From NCBI RefSeq assembly GCF_017744835.1, contig NZ_JAGIAM010000003.1, positions 744,001 to 808,000 of the forward strand: DNA of 64,000 bases, in the 5' to 3' direction. A program made the translations under genes and the position numbers. Origin of the DNA: Sphingomonas sp. GTDB lineage: Bacteria > Pseudomonadota > Alphaproteobacteria > Sphingomonadales > Sphingomonadaceae. Shown in pieces: positions 1 to 9,675 of the stretch. Position 1 is the stretch's first letter; each line of letters opens with the position of its first letter. A model generated the notes under the pieces. The model was not told where the DNA came from and ran no database searches. It saw nothing but the letters and a program-made list of their open reading frames with translations.

Positions 1-1434
1 GCCAAGCGCCGCCGCCTGGCGGGCGACGTCACCGAACTGCACAGCATGGCGGCCCATGTTCCCTTCGACACCGCCGCCGCGCGCCCGACCCAGGCGGTGC
101 TAGCGGCACTGCAGGACCGGTTCGTGCTGCTCCTGCCGCTGGTTTCCGCAGTCGAGGACCGCATCCAGAGCCTCGCCGCGCTCGGCGCGACGCCGCCCCC
201 GATCGCCGGGCTGGTGGCGGATATCCGCACCTGGGCGCACGCGCCTGAAAGCATCTCGCCGGAAGCGCTGATCGCTCGCTGCGGCACCCTGTCGGCGCAG
301 CCGCCGTCGGCGGACTGGGCGGGCCTGCTCGCCGGCAATCTCGTGTCACGATTGCGGGAGTTGGTCGAGGCGCTGGACACGACTCGCCTGGTCGCGGCGC
401 AGGCGATCGCGCCAGACCGGCCCACGCCCGAACGAATCCGCAACCTGCTGCGCGAACGCCAGCAACGCCCGCTCCACCGCGACGCGCCGCTGGCGCTGCT
501 GTCGGCCGCAGCGACGGTGATCGCCGTGCTGGGCTGCTGCGCCTTCTGGATCGCGACGGGCTGGCCGGAAGGCGGCGTCGCAGCGATGATCGCGGCCGTC
601 GTCTGCTGTTTCTTCGCGACCATGGACGATCCGGTCCCGGCGCAGCGCGGTTTCCTCGTCTGGACCGCCGTCTCGCTCCCGCTCGCCTCGCTCTATCTCT
701 TCGCGCTGCTGCCGATGGTGCACAGCTTCGAGACCCTGGCGCTCGTCCTGGCCCCGCCGCTGCTCGTGGGCGGTGCGCTGATGGCGCTGCCGCACTGGTA
801 TAGCCGCATGATGCCGCTGGTCATCGGCTTCGCCGGCGGATTGGCGCTGACCAACAATTTCACCGCCAATGCCGCGAGCTTCTTCAACGGCAGCATCGCG
901 CAGTTGATCGGGATCGGCGCATCGGTCCTGGTCACGCGCACCTTCCGCAGCCTGGGCGCGGGCACTGCGATCCGCCGCCTGCGCCGGGCCGGCTGGCGCG
1001 ATCTTGCCGAACTGAGCGCACAATCGGGGGCGCTGCCGATCGCTGCCTGGCGGAGCCGGATGCTCGACCGCGTCGGCCTGCTCGCCGCGCGCATCGGCGA
1101 CGTCGAACAAGCGGATCGCGACCTTGGCATGGCGGCGCTACGCGAGCTGCGCATGGGGGTAAATCTCGCCCAACTCGTTCCTGATCCGGCCGAAGAAGCC
1201 GGTGACCTTGACGCGCTGCGCGCCGACATCGCCGCCCATTTCCGGGCCCGGCAGCGTGCCGGGACGGACCTCCCCGCCGAGCCGCTACTCGCGCGCATCG
1301 ACGCCGCGATCACGACAAGCTGGACGCTGCCCGACGGATCCGCCCGCCGTGCGCGGCTGGCTGCGCTCACCGGGCTGCGGCGCAACTTCTTTCCCGCCGT
1401 CCCCGGCTGGGAACCGCTGAAGGAAGCCGCATGA
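1..1434 (+). CDS. FUSC-family efflux pump, inner membrane (5' truncated by window edge)
   Basis: Inner-membrane pump of the fusaric-acid-resistance/AaeB type, expected to export aromatic acids or similar compounds. The frame is open from base 1 with no stop, so the ATG at 46 is probably internal and the true start lies outside the window. A long soluble segment is followed by a cluster of hydrophobic helices (about bases 490-930) and a second soluble domain, the C-terminal half of the usual two-repeat FUSC architecture. The stop overlaps the DUF1656 gene start (ATGA, 1431-1434). DUF1656, HlyD and NodT genes follow directly, which is the standard companion set of a FUSC tripartite pump. Substrate unknown. 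Confidence 0.85.
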   Translation, partial: AKRRRLAGDVTELHSMAAHVPFDTAAARPTQAVLAALQDRFVLLLPLVSAVEDRIQSLAALGATPPPIAGLVADIRTWAHAPESISPEALIARCGTLSAQPPSADWAGLLAGNLVSRLRELVEALDTTRLVAAQAIAPDRPTPERIRNLLRERQQRPLHRDAPLALLSAAATVIAVLGCCAFWIATGWPEGGVAAMIAAVVCCFFATMDDPVPAQRGFLVWTAVSLPLASLYLFALLPMVHSFETLALVLAPPLLVGGALMALPHWYSRMMPLVIGFAGGLALTNNFTANAASFFNGSIAQLIGIGASVLVTRTFRSLGAGTAIRRLRRAGWRDLAELSAQSGALPIAAWRSRMLDRVGLLAARIGDVEQADRDLGMAALRELRMGVNLAQLVPDPAEEAGDLDALRADIAAHFRARQRAGTDLPAEPLLARIDAAITTSWTLPDGSARRARLAALTGLRRNFFPAVPGWEPLKEAA

Positions 1435-1658
1435 CCGGTGAGATCGATATCGCGGGCGTCTATGTCCACCCGCTCCTGATCGCGGCGGTGCTCGCCTTCC
1501 TGTTGGCAGAGCTCGTCGCCTGGGGACTCGGCCGGCTCGGCTTTTACCGTTTCGTCTGGCATCGCGGCCTGTTCGACGTGGCGCTCACCATCCTCCTCTG
1601 GGCCGGCCTTGCCGCGCTCATCACCGGCGGCAGCCTGGCTGCAGCCTTCACCGGCTAG
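1431..1658 (+). CDS. DUF1656 small membrane protein (AaeX-like)
   Basis: A 75-residue protein with two hydrophobic segments separated by a short polar stretch, matching the DUF1656 (AaeX-like) family that accompanies FUSC pumps. The start overlaps the stop of the pump gene by four bases and the HlyD gene begins four bases after its stop, so it is translationally coupled inside the efflux operon. Its biochemical role in the family is not established; an accessory role in the pump is inferred from conserved neighbourhood. Confidence 0.85.
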   Translation: MTGEIDIAGVYVHPLLIAAVLAFLLAELVAWGLGRLGFYRFVWHRGLFDVALTILLWAGLAALITGGSLAAAFTG

Positions 1659-1662
1659 GAAC

Positions 1663-2544
1663 ATGAAGAAGATTGTCATCCTGCGCGTCGTGGTGACGCT
1701 GTTCGTCGTGGCACTGGCAGCCGTCGCGGGCCAGCGCCTCTGGGCCCATTACGAGGAGGAACCCTGGACGCGAGACGGGCGGATCCGCGCCGATGTGGTG
1801 CAGGTCGCCCCAGACGTCTCCGGCCTGGTGACGGCGGTGCTGGTCAAGGACAACCAGCAGGTCAGCGCCGGCACGCCCCTGTTCGAGATCGACCGGCCGC
1901 GCTACCGCCTGGCCGTCGCCCAGGCCGCATCGGCGGTCGCCGCGCAGCAGGTTCAGCTCGCCCAGGCACGGCGCGAGGCGGCGCGCAACCAGGAACTCGG
2001 CGAGCTGGTGGCCGGCGAAGTGCGCGAGCAGGGCCTGGCGCGGGTTGCGCAGCTCGAGGCCTCGCTTGCCCAGGCGCGCGTCGCGCTCGACACTGCGAAG
2101 CTCAACCTCAGTCGCACCCTGGTGCGCGCGAGCGTCGCCGGCACCGTCACCAACCTGACGCTCCGCCCCGGCGACTATGCCACTGCCGGCCATCCCGAAT
2201 TTGCGGTCATCGACCGCAGCTCGCTCCATATCATCGGCTATTTCGAGGAAACCAAGCTGCCGCGCATCCATGTCGGCGATCCGGTGCGGGTCCAGCTGAT
2301 GGGCGACGACCGCGTGATCCAGGGCCATGTCCAGAGCGTCGCCGGCGGCATCGAGGATCGCGACCGCAGCCCCGGCGCGAATCTGCTCGCCAATGTGAAC
2401 CCCACCTTCAGCTGGGTCCGGCTCGCCCAGCGCATTCCCGTACGGGTGGCGATCGACCAGGCGCCGGCCGGGGCGGAGCTCGTCGTCGGGCGCACTGCGA
2501 CGGTGGAGATCGTCGCGCCGGCCAAGCCGGGAGCGCATGCGTGA
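1663..2544 (+). CDS. HlyD-family periplasmic adaptor of the FUSC efflux pump
   Basis: Membrane-fusion protein linking the inner-membrane pump to the outer-membrane channel. It has an N-terminal anchor (about residues 4-24), a first lipoyl half (residues about 45-80, with VAPDVSGLVTAV), an alanine/glutamine-rich alpha-hairpin, a second lipoyl half (VRASVAGTVTNL) and a beta-barrel domain. The start at 1663 has AGGA four bases upstream of the ATG; a longer frame from 1609 would run through the end of the previous gene and is not needed. The stop overlaps the start of the outer-membrane factor gene. About 293 residues, normal for AaeA/EmrA-type adaptors. Confidence 0.9.
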   Translation: MKKIVILRVVVTLFVVALAAVAGQRLWAHYEEEPWTRDGRIRADVVQVAPDVSGLVTAVLVKDNQQVSAGTPLFEIDRPRYRLAVAQAASAVAAQQVQLAQARREAARNQELGELVAGEVREQGLARVAQLEASLAQARVALDTAKLNLSRTLVRASVAGTVTNLTLRPGDYATAGHPEFAVIDRSSLHIIGYFEETKLPRIHVGDPVRVQLMGDDRVIQGHVQSVAGGIEDRDRSPGANLLANVNPTFSWVRLAQRIPVRVAIDQAPAGAELVVGRTATVEIVAPAKPGAHA

Positions 2545-3956
2545 TGCGCCGCTTCGCTCCCGTCCTGACGGCAACCCTGCTCGCGGGATGCACCGCCGGC
2601 CACGATTACCGCCGTCCGCCCCAGGCCATTGCCGATAATCCGGCGGCCACCGGCGCCTTCCTGGGCGCGGCTGAAAGGCCCTATACCGCGGCCCCGCTTC
2701 CGGACCATTGGTGGCGGCTCTATCAGGATCCCACGCTCGACCGGCTGGTGACGGAGGCGATCGCGCACAACACCGATCTGCGCGTAGCGGCCGCCAACAT
2801 CGCGCACGCCAATGCGGCGCGCGATCTCATCGAAGATGCTGGCAAGCCGCAGACCGGGATCCAGGTCGCGCCGGGCTATGCGCAGCGTTCCGCCGAGGAG
2901 GAGATGGTGCCTGGTGCTCCCCTGCCCTCCGCGCTGGTCTATTCGGCGGGCGCCAGCGTCTCCTATCAGCTCGACCTTGCCGGCCAGGTGAGGCGCGCGA
3001 TCGAAGCGGCCGACGCCGACGTCGCCGCGACGCACGCCGCCTATGACGCCGTGAAGGTCACGGTGGTCGCGGACACCACCCGCGCCTATCTCGATGCCTG
3101 TTCGGCAGGACGCGAGGTCCAGGTGGCACAGCGTTCGCTCGAGCTGCAGCAGCGGACGACGGCGCTCACCGGCAAGCTGGTCCGCGCCGGCCGCGGCATC
3201 TCGCTCGATACGACGCGCTCGCACGTGCAGGAGGAGCAGGTACGCGCAACCCTGCCGACCCTCCTCGGCGCGAAGCAAGTCGCGCTCTACCGGCTGGCGA
3301 CACTGACCGGCCACCCGCCCGTCGCGTTCGATCATATCGTCGCCGCGTGCTCGGCCGAGCCGCACCTGACCCGGCAGATCCCGATCGGCGACGGCGCGCA
3401 ATTGCTGCGCCGCCGCCCCGACGTGCGACGTGCCGAGTTCGAGCTACACGCCGCTACTGCGCGGATCGGCGTCGCCGAGGCGGAGCTCTACCCACATGTC
3501 ACGCTCGGCGCCTCGCTGGGGTCTGTCGGGCTCATGCGCAACGCCTTCAGCAGCGACACCTACAAATTCTCGCTCGGACCGCTGATCAGCTGGGAATTCC
3601 CCAATCGCGGACGGGTGCGGGCCCGCATCGCCGGTGCCCAAGCCGAGGCCGACGCGGCTTTCGCGCGGTTCGACGGCGCAGTGCTCGCTGCGCTGCGCGA
3701 GACGGAGACGGCGCTGACCGTCTATGCACGCGATCTCGACCGGCGCGCGGCGCTTCGGCAGGCGCGCGATCAGGCTGCCCAAGCGGCAGGAGATGCGGAA
3801 AAGCTGTTCCGCGCGGGCCGCACCGGTTTTCTCCCCGTGCTCGACGCGCAGCGCACGCTGATCGGCACCGAGCAGACACTCGCCGCCGCCGACAGCCGGC
3901 TCGCGGCAGATCAGGTCCAACTGTTCCTCGCGCTCGGCGGAGGGTGGCAGGACTAA
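2544..3956 (+). CDS. NodT/OprM-type outer-membrane efflux lipoprotein
   Basis: Outer-membrane channel of the tripartite pump. The N-terminus MRRFAPVLTATLLAGC is a lipoprotein signal with lipid-bearing Cys at about residue 16. Two OEP repeats follow, with typical signatures (DHWWRLYQDPTLDRLV near the N-terminus, LLRRRPDVRRAE in the middle, LPVLDAQRTLIGTEQ near the C-terminus). The ATG at 2544 overlaps the adaptor stop (TGATG); a GTG at 2541 is the alternative start. It is the last gene of the operon, followed by 275 bp without a recognisable gene. Confidence 0.9.
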   Translation: MRRFAPVLTATLLAGCTAGHDYRRPPQAIADNPAATGAFLGAAERPYTAAPLPDHWWRLYQDPTLDRLVTEAIAHNTDLRVAAANIAHANAARDLIEDAGKPQTGIQVAPGYAQRSAEEEMVPGAPLPSALVYSAGASVSYQLDLAGQVRRAIEAADADVAATHAAYDAVKVTVVADTTRAYLDACSAGREVQVAQRSLELQQRTTALTGKLVRAGRGISLDTTRSHVQEEQVRATLPTLLGAKQVALYRLATLTGHPPVAFDHIVAACSAEPHLTRQIPIGDGAQLLRRRPDVRRAEFELHAATARIGVAEAELYPHVTLGASLGSVGLMRNAFSSDTYKFSLGPLISWEFPNRGRVRARIAGAQAEADAAFARFDGAVLAALRETETALTVYARDLDRRAALRQARDQAAQAAGDAEKLFRAGRTGFLPVLDAQRTLIGTEQTLAAADSRLAADQVQLFLALGGGWQD

Positions 3957-4231
3957 AACGGCACGCCACAGCCTCGGCGGACGCGCGCAGATTCCCGATG
4001 AGCGACGACAGCTCTCGACGCAGGTATCACGGATAACGAACGGCAGAGATTGGGGTGCATTGCTGACCGGCAGCTCAGACGAACCCCTGCCAAGCGGCTT
4101 TCGGGCCGCTGTCCGACATTCCGCATTCCGCTCGAGATCCGAGGATAGCTGTGTTCGCCGGCCGATTGCTGCGAAATGTTCCGGCTCGAAGCCTGTCCAA
4201 GGCCACAAGCCGCCGAGCTGTATCGCGGCGA

Positions 4232-5542
4232 TCAATGCAGCTTGAGCCGCGGACGGACGATGCGGTTCACCCGGCCGACCACGAGGAGCGCACTACCCTT
4301 CAGCCATCCGTGGATCGCGATCAGATGCATTCGGTAGAGCGAGGTGTAGACCAGGCGCGCCAGGCGGCCCTCGATGGCCATCCTGCCGCCGACCAGGCTG
4401 CCCATCAGGCTGCCCACGGTCGAGAAGCGGCTCAGCGAGACCAGTGATCCGTGATCGTGGTAGACGAACGACTTGAGCTGCTTGTCTTCCATGTCGCGAA
4501 CAAGGTTGTCGAAAACCGTCTTCGCCATCTGATGGGCGGCCTGCGCCCTGGGGGGCACCGGCCGGTCGCGGCCGCTCGGCGTGCACGAGCAGCAGTCCCC
4601 CATGGCGAAAATCCGCGGGTCGCGTGTGGTCTGCAGGCTGTCCTGCACGACAAGCTGGTTGAGCTGGTTCTTCTCGAGGTCGAGACCCGCCAATACCGGC
4701 GATGCTTTCACCCCGGCCGCCCACACCAGCAGATCGCCTTCGATGCGCTCGCCGCTCCCGGTGATGATGACGTGCGGCTGAGCCTCGACGACGCGCACGC
4801 CGGACAGGACCCTGACGCCGAGCGCCTCGAGCTCGGCCTGGGCAGCTTCGGCGAGGCGTTCGGGCAGCGCCGGAAGGATGCGCGGACCGGCCTCGATCAG
4901 CGTGATCTCGAGCCGGCTCTCGTCGAACACCTCTAGCCCGTAATATTTCAGCGCAGCCGCGGAATTGTAGAGTTCCGCAGCCAGCTCGACCCCGGTCGCG
5001 CCGCCGCCGACGATGACCACCCGGACATGGGCATCGCACGAGGGGTTCGCGCTCATCTCGCGCGAAACCCGCAGGCAATGATTCAGCAGGCGGTTGCGGA
5101 AGCGGTCGGCTCCGGCCCGATCGTCAAGCCGCATGCAGTTCTCGGCCACTCCGGGGGTCCCGAAGTCGTTCGATATCGAGCCTATCGCGATCACCAGATG
5201 GTCGTATCGGATCGGGTGCCGGGCGATAATCTCGCTGCCGTCGTCATCGAGCAGCGGAGCGACGATGACCTGTCGGTTCGCGCGATCCACGCTTTCGAGC
5301 GTGCCGTGGAAATAGCGGTAGCCCCACCGATGGCAGTGGCTGCGATAGCCGACTTCGTCGAGATTGGCGTCGAGCGACCCGGCGGCGACTTCATGCAGCA
5401 GGGGCTTCCAGATGTGCGTCCGATTCCGCTCGAGCAGGATGATATCGTGGCGCCTGCGGCCGAAGCGCGCGCCGAGGCGGCGGACCAGTTCGAGCCCGCC
5501 GGCGCCGCCCCCGACCACGACGATCTGCGTCTTGCGCTGCAT
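4232..5542 (-). CDS. ndh: Type II NADH:quinone oxidoreductase (NDH-2)
   Basis: Single-subunit, non-proton-pumping NADH dehydrogenase feeding electrons to quinone at the inner face of the membrane. 436 residues. The FAD-binding motif VVVGGGAGGLE lies at about residues 8-18, the NADH-binding motif VVIVGGGATGVELAAEL at about 170-186, and the second FAD motif IFAMGDC at about 305. The C-terminal 60 residues are hydrophobic/amphipathic, as expected for the membrane-attachment segment of NDH-2. A GGGGG ribosome site precedes the ATG. It stands alone, convergent with the efflux operon. Some paralogues in this family are annotated simply as FAD-dependent oxidoreductase. Confidence 0.85.
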   Translation of the reverse strand: MQRKTQIVVVGGGAGGLELVRRLGARFGRRRHDIILLERNRTHIWKPLLHEVAAGSLDANLDEVGYRSHCHRWGYRYFHGTLESVDRANRQVIVAPLLDDDGSEIIARHPIRYDHLVIAIGSISNDFGTPGVAENCMRLDDRAGADRFRNRLLNHCLRVSREMSANPSCDAHVRVVIVGGGATGVELAAELYNSAAALKYYGLEVFDESRLEITLIEAGPRILPALPERLAEAAQAELEALGVRVLSGVRVVEAQPHVIITGSGERIEGDLLVWAAGVKASPVLAGLDLEKNQLNQLVVQDSLQTTRDPRIFAMGDCCSCTPSGRDRPVPPRAQAAHQMAKTVFDNLVRDMEDKQLKSFVYHDHGSLVSLSRFSTVGSLMGSLVGGRMAIEGRLARLVYTSLYRMHLIAIHGWLKGSALLVVGRVNRIVRPRLKLH

Positions 5543-5772
5543 CCGGTAGCCCCCTGCCCGTAAAATCGGAGCACCTCCAATGAGTGGCCATACCCCGCAA
5601 GCGACTGTCTGTTATCCGCGCGTTTCACACAATGGGCAGATCATTCGCCATCGGCCGATTTCGGCCCTTGTGCTTGAAGTCCGACGTCCGAAAAAATCGG
5701 GCCGGGAGCGGACAGATTTCATGCTGCCGCCCGACACGTTCGTGGACAGTCTTCAGAAGCGAGGGCGGACGT

Positions 5773-7545
5773 CTATCGCGCGGGCTTCCCAATCTCCGCT
5801 CTCGAAAGCAAGGCGGCGGCGGCCGGCTGTTCGGGCGATGCGAACGGCCCCTTGGCGACGGGCAGGAGCGTGCTGCGCGCCTTATCCTTGAGACCGCGCC
5901 CGATCAGCTCCTGGCCGAGCTTCAGCCTTGGGCCGGGCGCGGCGGGCGCAGAATAAACGACCTTGGCCAGCCCTTCTATGGCTGGGTCCGGGGCTCGCTC
6001 CCCGGCAACGGCGAAGCTGTTGTAATAGGCGATGAGCGGAAGGATGCCCTCGGGATCGAGGCGGTTGGCCTTGATGATGAAGCTTCTCGCTTCCTTGAAC
6101 CGCCGCGCACGTTCGGCGGCGGGCGCGCGCGCGGCGAGCTGCGTCAGCGCCGTGCCCTTCCACATCAGCGCCCTTGTTTCCGTCGGTAACTGTGCAAGCG
6201 CTTGTTCGGCGGCCTCGAGACATTCCCCCGGATTGCCCGCGCGGCATTCGGCCTCGGCCAAGAGCAGCTGGTGTTCGACCAGGTTGGGGAAACGCCGCGC
6301 ATTCTCGCGAAGCCCGTCGAGCCAGGCCGCGCGCCGGGCGAGCGCTGCCGAACGCTGGGGACCGGCTTCGGCCGGAACCTCGATCCGGGCGCCCAGCTCC
6401 AGCCGGCCGCGGATCAGGCCGGCCTCCGCCCGGGTCAGTCGGCGGACGGTGGGAGCCGGCGCACGCTCGGCCGGAAAGGTCATCCGCTCGCCCTGCAGCT
6501 TGCGCCCCCGGTACGCCGTCATTGCCCTCTGGAGCTCTGCCGGATCGCCGAAGGCGCTCGCGGCGCTTTTCGAATCGGCGCCCCGCGCCATGGCATTGAG
6601 GTAAGCGAGCAACCGCGGTTTCCACGCGTCCGAGAAATACAGAAGATGGACGAGCCGCCAGGCGTGGTAGGGCGTCCAGGCCCGCCGCCCGGAAAGATAG
6701 CGGCCGTCCAGGATGTCCGACACCGGATAGGCGTTGTAAGAATCCATGACCTGGAAGTAGCCGGGCGGAAGGTGGCCATATTCGACGAAGTCGTCGCCTG
6801 CCTCCATCGTCGCGAACATCTCGCCGAAGCCCTGCAGGTACCAGCGCGGGTAAGCCGCCGGGAAATAGGTCATCAGGAAATTCTGCGCGAAGCCGGCATA
6901 GAGGCGCGATTCGGCCGACTGGCAGAAGGCAAGCTCGTTCACGGGAAGCTGGGCGAGGATCTGATCCGGATCCACCGTAAGCCCTCCATCGCCCGTCACC
7001 CGGGGGCTCACGACGACGCTAGCTATGTAGGGGTCGCGGTCGCCGGTGCAATTGCGGCTGGTCGGAGCGCCGTACGACGGGCGAAGAATCAGATTTACGC
7101 CGTCCCTGGTTGTGGCGAGCACCGATCCGTCTTCGCGCGGATCATAGTAGATCGTTTTGGCGAACGCCTCCGGAAACGGGCCATATTGCCAGCGAAGGTC
7201 GGTCAAACGGAGCCGCTCGAACTCCCCGGCATCTCCGATCATGGTGACGGCGATCTTGATGGTCTCATCGGGCTCGTCCACCCGTCCGGTCAGGGCGGAG
7301 AGGAGGAAGTGGAGCTTCTCGAGATTGTGCGCGGTTCGCAGAAGGTCCTTCTCGTCATCCTTGCTGAAAACCACGACGTGCGGCGTTTCCGCCATCCGCC
7401 AGTCGCTCATCTCCACCTTGGAATCGCGCGGCTTGGTACCGGTGACCGTGATGGTGGTGTCACCATTCTTCACCGGCCCCGTAAGCTGCGCGTGCGCCGG
7501 GAGGCTCAGGGCCATTCCAACGACCAAAAACGACCATCGCATCAT
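5773..7545 (-). CDS. Secreted peptidase-MA-like/TPR protein, catalytic motif apparently lost
   Basis: Exported protein of about 590 residues. The start at 7545 is chosen because GGGGGAGG lies seven bases upstream and the translation then begins with a clean signal peptide (MMRWSFLVVGMALSLPAHAQ); an upstream ATG at 7584 would put 13 extra residues before it. The middle contains FPAAYPRWYLQGFGEMFA, the pattern that follows the zinc site in gluzincin-like peptidase-MA/DUF1570 proteins, but the region that should supply HExxH reads YAGFAQNF. The C-terminal half is alanine-rich and helical, resembling TPR repeats. Function unknown; a non-catalytic binding role is inferred. Confidence 0.55.
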   Translation of the reverse strand: MMRWSFLVVGMALSLPAHAQLTGPVKNGDTTITVTGTKPRDSKVEMSDWRMAETPHVVVFSKDDEKDLLRTAHNLEKLHFLLSALTGRVDEPDETIKIAVTMIGDAGEFERLRLTDLRWQYGPFPEAFAKTIYYDPREDGSVLATTRDGVNLILRPSYGAPTSRNCTGDRDPYIASVVVSPRVTGDGGLTVDPDQILAQLPVNELAFCQSAESRLYAGFAQNFLMTYFPAAYPRWYLQGFGEMFATMEAGDDFVEYGHLPPGYFQVMDSYNAYPVSDILDGRYLSGRRAWTPYHAWRLVHLLYFSDAWKPRLLAYLNAMARGADSKSAASAFGDPAELQRAMTAYRGRKLQGERMTFPAERAPAPTVRRLTRAEAGLIRGRLELGARIEVPAEAGPQRSAALARRAAWLDGLRENARRFPNLVEHQLLLAEAECRAGNPGECLEAAEQALAQLPTETRALMWKGTALTQLAARAPAAERARRFKEARSFIIKANRLDPEGILPLIAYYNSFAVAGERAPDPAIEGLAKVVYSAPAAPGPRLKLGQELIGRGLKDKARSTLLPVAKGPFASPEQPAAAALLSRAEIGKPAR

Positions 7546-7584
7546 TTTGCAGCCTCCCCCAAGCACCGGATCAGCATTGGCCAC

Positions 7585-7981
7585 CTGACCGGACCAAAAA
7601 TCAAGTCACTCCGAGAAGTTGTTGCTGCAGAGAGACCCTACACGACGTTCGTAAGAAGGCCACTTCACGTATGATCGGCCATCAGGCAGCGGAAGACTGC
7701 GCGTGAGGAGGTCGCTCTATTTCGTCGGATAAGCCCGTGACAGGAGGCGATACAATTCCTGCAGCACGGACAGCAGATTTTGCGGTATGCCGAGCGTTTC
7801 AACCTCTTCGACCCGGCGATGGGGCTGCGTGCTACTAGATCAACAATCCGTCTCTATGCACCTCGTCGTAGACCAGCCGGGGACCGAACCATGAAGCGGG
7901 CTGCGCCAGCGGGAGCGCGCCGACGCGCTACCGCGCAGCTTTGATTGCCGCTGCGCGCGCGTTCTCGGATAGGTATCGGCC
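7585..7981. other. Gene-poor interval between two minus-strand genes
   Basis: About 400 bases without a convincing intact gene. The only coding-like stretch is a 41-codon minus-strand frame listed separately. No terminator hairpin with a T tract, RNA gene or repeat was recognised. Confidence 0.5.
7717..7839 (-). pseudogene. Possible 3' remnant of a protein gene
   Basis: A 41-codon open stretch from just after a TGA to a TAG. Its translation has an amphipathic, protein-like composition (for example HRRVEEVETLGIPQNLL then SVLQELYRLLSRAYP) but no ATG; the only candidate is an internal GTG. It may be the decayed 3' end of a lost gene or a chance reading frame. Family not recognised. Confidence 0.2.
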
Positions 7982-9655
7982 TCAGGCGCCGCGGGTGCGC
8001 ACCGCATGATCAGCGGCACGCGCCGTGAGCGCCATGAAGGTGAGCGACGGATTGACGCACGAGACCGAGGCCATCTGCGCGCCGTCGGTGACGTAGAGGT
8101 TGGGCGCGTCATGCGCCTGGCTCCAGCCGTTGAGCACCGACTTGCCCGGATCCTTGCCCATGCGCGCGCCGCCCATCTCGTGGATCGCGTCACCGGGCAC
8201 ATGCTCGTCCTCGGAGCTTCCGACATTGAGCAGCCCCGCCGCCCTCAGCATCTTCTCGCCCTGCTCGCGCGCGTCGGCCATCATCCGCAACTCGTTCTCG
8301 CGGAACCGGACATCGAAACGCATCAGCGGCACTCCGAAGCGATCGACCTTGGTCGGGTGCAGCGAGACGTGGTTGTCCTTGTAGGGCAGGCATTCGCCGA
8401 ACGCGCCCATGCCGAAGGTCCAGGGCCCGTATTTGCGCATGCCCTCCTTCATCGAAGCGCCGAAGCCCACGGGCGTGGCGGGATCGCGCCGCGCGCCGCC
8501 CTGATAGCCGTAGCCGCGCTTGAACCCTACGCCTTCCTCGCCGCCGATATTGCGGAAGCGCGGGATATAGACCCCGCCCGGCCGGCGGCCATATTCGATA
8601 TAGTCGGTCATGCCGGGAATCTCGCCCCAGATGCCGACGCGAAAGATGTGGTCCATCACATAGCGGCCGAGCGTACCGCTCGAATCGAAATGGCTCCGGC
8701 CGCTGCCCGGCGCGCGCGAGTTCATCAGGATCTGCGTCGACGCCATCGCCGATGCGCAGAGGAACACCAGATCGGCGTTGACCACCTGCGCCTGGCCGGT
8801 CTTCGCATCGATATAGCGCACCCCGCTGACGCGCTTGCGGGCGGGATCATATTCGAGGTTGGTGACCACCGCATCGGACTGGAGCGTCAGCCGCCCCGTC
8901 GCACGTGCCGCCGGCAGCGTCACTGCCTGGGTCGAGAAATAGGCACCGAACGAGCAGCCGTTGCTGCACTGCGCACGGAACTGACACTTGGTGCGGTTCT
9001 GCTCGGGCTTGTCCTCGGTCATGTTCGAGAGCCGCGTGTTGATCAGCTTGCGCCCCGGAAATTCGGTCTCGAGCCGCTGCTTGAGCCACTTCTCGGCGAT
9101 ATTCATCGGAATCGGTGGCTGGAACTCGCTGTCGGGCAGATAGGGCAGCTTCTCGCGCGAGCCCGAGACACCGATGTACTTCTCGACATAGCTGTACCAC
9201 GGCGCGACGTCGTCATAGCCGATCGGCCATTCGCCATCGATCCCCTCGCGCTTGTTGGCTTCGAAGTCCTCGGGCGACCAGCGGAAGCTCCACCGCCCCC
9301 AGATCAGCGACTTTCCGCCCACCGCGCCGGGGCGGATCCAGTAGAACTTCTCGCCTTCGTCGAAGGCGTAGGGATTCAGCCGGTCGTTGTTGTAGAAACG
9401 TTGGTTGCTCGGCGCGACATAACCGTGCTTGGCGATGAAATAGTCGCTATCGACCAGTGCCTCGGGCATACGGTTGCGCGCCGGGATCTCATAGGCCGGC
9501 TTGCCGTCATAGGCATAGCCTTCGCCATGCTCGACCATCACGCCCCGATCGAGCATCAGGACGCGGAGTCCTTTCTCGGTCAGCTCCTTCGCGGCAAATC
9601 CCCCGCTCACGCCCGACCCCACGACGATCGCGTCGAACCTGTTGGTCGCTGCCAT
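7982..9655 (-). CDS. GMC-family FAD-dependent sugar/polyol dehydrogenase, catalytic subunit
   Basis: Flavoprotein dehydrogenase of about 557 residues. The N-terminal dinucleotide motif is IVVGSGVSGGFAAKEL; the C-terminal GMC region contains HEMGGARMG and CVNPSLTFMALTARAADHAV. The ATG at 9655 is preferred over the TTG 12 bases upstream because GGAGAGGGAA precedes it. It has no signal peptide, but two genes upstream lies a Tat-exported gluconate-dehydrogenase-subunit-3 protein and further up a cytochrome c. That is the classic three-part periplasmic dehydrogenase, in which the flavin subunit is carried across by the Tat partner. Likely role: oxidation of a glycoside, perhaps at C3. Last gene of a nine-gene operon. 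Confidence 0.8.
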   Translation of the reverse strand: MAATNRFDAIVVGSGVSGGFAAKELTEKGLRVLMLDRGVMVEHGEGYAYDGKPAYEIPARNRMPEALVDSDYFIAKHGYVAPSNQRFYNNDRLNPYAFDEGEKFYWIRPGAVGGKSLIWGRWSFRWSPEDFEANKREGIDGEWPIGYDDVAPWYSYVEKYIGVSGSREKLPYLPDSEFQPPIPMNIAEKWLKQRLETEFPGRKLINTRLSNMTEDKPEQNRTKCQFRAQCSNGCSFGAYFSTQAVTLPAARATGRLTLQSDAVVTNLEYDPARKRVSGVRYIDAKTGQAQVVNADLVFLCASAMASTQILMNSRAPGSGRSHFDSSGTLGRYVMDHIFRVGIWGEIPGMTDYIEYGRRPGGVYIPRFRNIGGEEGVGFKRGYGYQGGARRDPATPVGFGASMKEGMRKYGPWTFGMGAFGECLPYKDNHVSLHPTKVDRFGVPLMRFDVRFRENELRMMADAREQGEKMLRAAGLLNVGSSEDEHVPGDAIHEMGGARMGKDPGKSVLNGWSQAHDAPNLYVTDGAQMASVSCVNPSLTFMALTARAADHAVRTRGA

Positions 9656-9675
9656 TTCCCTCTCCAATTCTCTTA

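Noticed and set aside
7561..7610. Sequence GGACCAAAAA followed by a TCACT/TGATT region near 7590, similar to the stretch at 25417
   Set aside because: Only about ten bases agree, the orientation relative to genes differs, and one copy may be inside a coding region; probably chance.
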